DNA of 64,000 bases from Lishizhenia sp965656535 (GTDB taxonomy: Bacteria > Bacteroidota > Bacteroidia > Flavobacteriales_D > Crocinitomicaceae): the NCBI GenBank assembly GCA_965656535.1, contig CBFHKX010000002.1, positions 186,001 to 250,000 on the forward strand, given 5' to 3'. Of the stretch, positions 61,102 through 64,000 are shown piece after piece; position 1 is the stretch's first letter; every line of letters begins with the position of its first letter. Position numbers and translations under genes: made by a program. The notes beneath the pieces are model-generated. The model saw only the letters and a program-made list of their open reading frames with translations. It was not told the DNA's origin and did not search any database.

Positions 61102-61353
61102 ATGGCAGAAACAGATTTAAAGGCTCAAATAAGAAGTTTAATTGATGCGGTAGAAGACGATTCTGTCCTAGAAATAGTGAAACTTATTTTAGTCAACTCT
61201 TCTGAGAGTAAAGATTGGTGGAATAGTCTATCTGAATCTTCTAAAGAAAGAACATTGGAAAGCTTGGCAGAGTACAAGCGCGGAGAATATAAATCTCACG
61301 CTAATTTAATGCAAGAAATGGCCGAGAAATATCCACAGTTAAAATTTAAATGA
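61102..61353 (+). CDS. Antitoxin-like protein of a type II module
   Basis: 83 residues, acidic at the N-terminus (MAETDLKAQIRSLIDAVEDD) and with a charged tail (EYKRGEYKSHANLMQEMAEK). It has no clear DNA-binding motif, but resembles the short addiction-module components that accompany RelE/ParE toxins in Bacteroidota. Its stop overlaps the toxin start by four bases. It begins 47 bases after lon. Confidence 0.75.
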   Translation: MAETDLKAQIRSLIDAVEDDSVLEIVKLILVNSSESKDWWNSLSESSKERTLESLAEYKRGEYKSHANLMQEMAEKYPQLKFK

Positions 61354-61631
61354 ATCTAATTTGGACAAATCTAGCTTTAGCGGATTATCAGAGAATAGTA
61401 GATTTTTTAATTGAAAACTGGCAAATAGAGGTTGCGCAAACATTCGTAAGTGAAACGAATGAACTTTTAGATGGAATCAAGGAAAATCCTTTCATGTTTA
61501 AAATTAGTAATACCAAGCCATATTTAAGAATAGCCAAAATAACTAAGCATAACGCTCTAATTTATCATATAGATGATACAGAGATTGTTATTATTCGGAT
61601 TATAGACAATAGATCAAAACATTTATACTAG
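61350..61631 (+). CDS. RelE/ParE-family toxin
   Basis: 93 residues: IWTNLALADYQRIVDFLIEN then AQTFVSETNELLDGIKENPF and a C-terminal RIAKITKHNALIYHIDD...IIRIIDNR. This is the ParE/RelE fold with the final basic strand. It overlaps the antitoxin by four bases. Whether it targets gyrase or mRNA cannot be told. Confidence 0.85.
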   Translation: MNLIWTNLALADYQRIVDFLIENWQIEVAQTFVSETNELLDGIKENPFMFKISNTKPYLRIAKITKHNALIYHIDDTEIVIIRIIDNRSKHLY

Positions 61632-61658
61632 AAATAATTTTTTTATTAGATTTTTTGG

Positions 61659-61801
61659 AGCGCTACATCCAGCTTTCTGCTATAGTTTTAAAAGCAAACA
61701 CCAACTTGCACTAAAAGGTATTTTGGGCTTCTACGGTCGCCCAAGTACCTTAAGTGCCGTAGTTGTTTTCTTTCAAAAGCTACGCTGCCAATCTGGGCGC
61801 T
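61659..61801. repeat. Long imperfect inverted-repeat intergenic element
   Basis: The 143-bp element begins AGCGC and ends GCGCT. The outer arms (CCAGCTTTCTGCTATAG and the inverse of CTACGCTGCCAATCTGG) are partly complementary. A central hairpin TTGGGC/GCCCAA spans about 61724-61745. From memory it resembles a repeat common between flavobacterial genes, but I cannot name it. Confidence 0.45.
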
Positions 61802-62062
61802 GGGTATTATCCATATTTTGTTAAGCCTGATTAAGATTTAAATCTTTTTACTTAGGTTAAAGAATTTTTAAGCTTGTTGCATTTTTTTGTAGATAGTTTT
61901 AAGAACCCAAAGTAGCTTTTTTTAGAACTGTGTTTTGAGATTTAAGTCGAAATTTCTTATTTTTAAACTTAATCAATCTACAAAAATGTTTCTTTATCAT
62001 AGTTAGAACTAATTTCTAGTAAAAGTTTAGAAAACAGAATAAAGTTGTAAATTACCTAAACA
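61802..62062. other. Intergenic region, nothing recognised
   Basis: AT-rich sequence with no plausible gene or RNA. It presumably carries the promoter for the lipoprotein gene at 62063, but no consensus -7 box was clear. Confidence 0.35.
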
Positions 62063-62650
62063 ATGAAATTATTATTTGCTTCAACATTACTTTTGCTGAT
62101 TTCAGGCTGCGGAATGATAGAAATTAACGAAAGCGGATACCGTTCAATTTCTAGCTTAGAAAGCCATCACATAAAACCATTTGAAGCATCTAAAGAACCC
62201 AGCGATTGTAAAGAGTTAGATCGTTTTATGGTTTATGAAATAAATTCTAAGCAGATTTTAGATACAATTAAAAAGCAACCCTATACTTGGGTTCATATTT
62301 GGTTACCATATTGTCCAAACGAAAGCTGCACGAATATCAATCAGTATGAAAACCTTGAAAATAAATATAAAAATAAAGGTTTAAACTTGCTTTTTATCTC
62401 TAAATCTTATGACTTAAGCAGAATTATTTCTACAGCTAATCAATCAAATTTCTCAAAATCAATTTACGTATTAGACGGAGCTTATTTTGGTTATAAAAAC
62501 AAAGAAATTTCAAAAAAGCTGTATCAAGATTTAAATACTAATGCCCAAGAAGACGATAACTATTTTTATACAGATTATCTATTTAAAGGAGATACTTTGG
62601 TGTATATGGGTTACGAAGTTAGTGATTCTATAATTCAATCAATTTTTTAA
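62063..62650 (+). CDS. Thioredoxin-like lipoprotein
   Basis: 195 residues with a lipoprotein leader ending in LISGC (cysteine 16). The segment YTWVHIWLPYCPNESCTNIN followed by YENLENKYKNKGLNLLFIS has the beta-alpha-beta layout of thioredoxin-like thiol oxidoreductases of the TlpA type. The active-site pair is Cys-Pro-Asn-Glu-Ser-Cys, with four residues between the cysteines instead of two. It may be a degenerate redoxin or a metal chaperone. It is a lone gene. Confidence 0.65.
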   Translation: MKLLFASTLLLLISGCGMIEINESGYRSISSLESHHIKPFEASKEPSDCKELDRFMVYEINSKQILDTIKKQPYTWVHIWLPYCPNESCTNINQYENLENKYKNKGLNLLFISKSYDLSRIISTANQSNFSKSIYVLDGAYFGYKNKEISKKLYQDLNTNAQEDDNYFYTDYLFKGDTLVYMGYEVSDSIIQSIF

Positions 62651-62864
62651 AACTCTACCCTTGAGGGGAGACAAAGAGCGGTGATAAACTGATTTTGAAA
62701 AAGTGTAGCATAATCAATTAAAACAATATGTAATTTAGAATTTTTTACAGTATTGCAAGCCATATATTGTAAAGACTAAAGAATCCTTTTTCTCTGACGA
62801 ACAAATCTTTAGCCAATGTAAAGTGCTGTAGCGTATGTTGTTAAACTCTTAAATTTTTCTGAAA

Positions 62865-62872
62865 TATATTTG
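62865..62872 (+). promoter_or_regulatory. -7 promoter element for the gene at 62916
   Basis: TATATTTG is a perfect TAnnTTTG box; a TTG at 62838-62840 is 24 bases upstream, just beyond the usual range. The leader would be about 40 bases. Confidence 0.5.
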
Positions 62873-62915
62873 CTTTTGTTTAAGTTTAAGTTTATAGACT
62901 GAAATCCAATTTATT

Positions 62916-63155
62916 ATGAGAAAATTTTATTTATTTTGCATCTTGTGCGTTGTTTTTAGTCTACAATTTTGCTTAAGCCAAGAAACTAAATTAACCATTG
63001 CACCTGTTAATAGCCAACAAAGTGTAAATTCTTACCTGGTTAATGATTCTGGATCTATAAACATTGATTTGAATACGTTACCATCTGGGTTGTATCAAGT
63101 ACTATTAATCACAAACGGTGTTGTTCAAGATGCTAAAACAATATATAAAAACTAA
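62916..63155 (+). CDS. Tiny exported protein with sorting-domain-like tail
   Basis: 79 residues. A signal peptide (MRKFYLFCILCVVFSLQFCL, cleavage near SQ) is followed directly by about 55 residues that look like a type IX secretion C-terminal domain: SGSINIDLNTLPSGLYQVLL then ITNG and a final KTIYKN. There is no passenger domain. Possibly it is the remnant of a larger secreted protein, or a small secreted product. The next gene starts five bases after it. Confidence 0.65.
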   Translation: MRKFYLFCILCVVFSLQFCLSQETKLTIAPVNSQQSVNSYLVNDSGSINIDLNTLPSGLYQVLLITNGVVQDAKTIYKN

Positions 63156-63159
63156 TAAC

Positions 63160-63837
63160 ATGAAAAAATTAATAATTTTATTACTAATACTTTTCGGGTT
63201 TACCACTCTAAAATCTCAAGTGCCCATAGTTCAAGGCGAATCACTTATACTGAAAATAAGTAATTTAAGCTACGAATGGATAACTCCAGTTCCGCTAATA
63301 ACTTGCGATTTGACATCTCAATGGCCTGCATACGAACCACACATTAGAAGTGAAATTGTTTTAAAAGGAAACGATTCAACTTTTCTAAATATTTATATAA
63401 AAGACTGTTATTACTTTGACTGGGAGTTTACCTACGCTTATCAAAAATATATTCCAACGTCATATCAGGTAGAAGGTCTAATAGTTGTGAAAACCTTTAT
63501 AGACACCAACACGGTTGACACCCTAAATTGTCCATTCAAAGATTATTACACAGCTTTAGATAGTGATACTATAGAAATTAATCCACAGCAAGCCTCCTTA
63601 AAAGAGAATCAATTGCAAATATCAATTTACCCCAACCCTGCAACTTCACACCTAAACATTAAAGCTAACAACGCTGCATTTATTGAGTTTGTAGAGATTA
63701 AAGCTATGGACGGCACAACTATCTTAAAGCAAAAAGGAACAGAAAAAATTCCAATATCTCATTTAGCTGCAGGTGTTTATTTTATCCATGTGAGGTATAA
63801 CAATACAACTATCACAAAGAAATTTGTTAAAGAGTAA
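63160..63837 (+). CDS. Secreted protein with type IX sorting domain
   Basis: 225 residues from the ATG giving MKKLIILLLILFGFTTLKSQ; the frame is open 14 codons further up, inside the previous gene. The C-terminal 75 residues form a T9SS type A sorting domain: ISIYPNPATSHLNIKAN, ISHLAAGVYFIHVRY and KKFVKE at the end. The middle (about 90 residues) is unrecognised. It should be exported to the surface through the Por system. It lies in the same operon as the tiny protein upstream and is ended by a terminator. Confidence 0.87.
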   Translation: MKKLIILLLILFGFTTLKSQVPIVQGESLILKISNLSYEWITPVPLITCDLTSQWPAYEPHIRSEIVLKGNDSTFLNIYIKDCYYFDWEFTYAYQKYIPTSYQVEGLIVVKTFIDTNTVDTLNCPFKDYYTALDSDTIEINPQQASLKENQLQISIYPNPATSHLNIKANNAAFIEFVEIKAMDGTTILKQKGTEKIPISHLAAGVYFIHVRYNNTTITKKFVKE

Positions 63838-63861
63838 AATGATTAATCTTAATTAATAATA

Positions 63862-63890
63862 GAGTATCAAGAAATTGGTGCTCTTTTTTT
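63862..63890 (+). terminator. Rho-independent terminator after the T9SS protein
   Basis: GAGTATCA (63862-63869) pairs with TGGTGCTC (63876-63883) with two G-U pairs, followed by seven T residues. Confidence 0.75.
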
Positions 63891-64000
63891 GTTTTAACAA
63901 ATCTCTTTTTAATCTTTAAAAAAGATTGATAAGACTAACATTAATATATCCTAAACTGTTTTTGGTAAAAATATAATTGGTAAGTAGTATTTTAAATTTC

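Overview
The window is an AT-rich chromosomal segment of a member of the Bacteroidota, most likely class Flavobacteriia. The evidence is consistent. Promoters follow the Bacteroidota pattern TTG-N18..22-TAnnTTTG. The BamD gene is followed directly by a Bacteroidota-type RNA polymerase omega subunit. There is an OstA-like LPS-transport protein, a fused isobutyryl-CoA mutase (IcmF), a type IX secretion C-terminal sorting domain near the right edge, and lipoproteins and signal peptides of Bacteroidota style. I saw no rRNA, tRNA or CRISPR array.

Layout. 0-4.3 kb is housekeeping (rpoZ, bamD, uvrB, yaaA). 4.5-15.2 kb is an accessory zone: an MFS transporter followed by a broken rhodanese domain, a broken Crp/Fnr regulator, a DUF4468 gene with two frameshifts, a ParDE-type toxin-antitoxin pair, a small membrane protein, two HxlR-regulated modules (a pair of ABM-domain lipoproteins; a SnoaL lipoprotein plus an SDR oxidoreductase) and a CPBP protease. 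Imperfect palindromes with attC-like ends sit just after the 3' ends of most minus-strand genes here. The zone ends at a tyrosine recombinase (15.2-16.2 kb) with a 24-bp perfect palindrome at its 3' end. This cassette-like arrangement is the most interesting structure in the window.

16.4-29.8 kb returns to housekeeping: ribD, an EamA transporter, the run fur-STAS-purA-ostA-like, ribBA, the overlapping run lptF/G-like plus two glycosyltransferases, a START-like protein, an isoprenylcysteine-methyltransferase-like protein and rimO. 30-37 kb is a second accessory zone. It has a MORN-repeat protein and a TonB C-terminal domain separated by one in-frame stop, an oxyR/peroxiredoxin pair lying between two 96% identical 245-bp direct repeats, an esterase and a YdeI-like protein, again with attC-like elements.

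37-61 kb is mostly core: a GT87-like membrane protein, icmF, a NUDIX hydrolase divergent from pyrE, birA, the run rsfS-ftsH-(DUF2007)-cdsA, lolA and ftsK, an arginase-argS operon, a GlmU-like protein and lon. A second toxin-antitoxin pair lies directly after lon. The right end (61.6-64 kb) has a long inverted-repeat element, a thioredoxin-like lipoprotein, a tiny protein that is little more than a signal peptide plus a sorting-domain-like tail, and a protein with a full type IX sorting domain.

Recurring themes are envelope biogenesis (BamD, LolA, LptF/G-like, OstA-like, CdsA), riboflavin synthesis (RibD, RibBA), protein quality control (FtsH, Lon) and oxidative or electrophile stress (YaaA, OxyR-Prx, two HxlR regulators with Cys-Pro motifs). 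Family names come from reading the translations; no database search was run.
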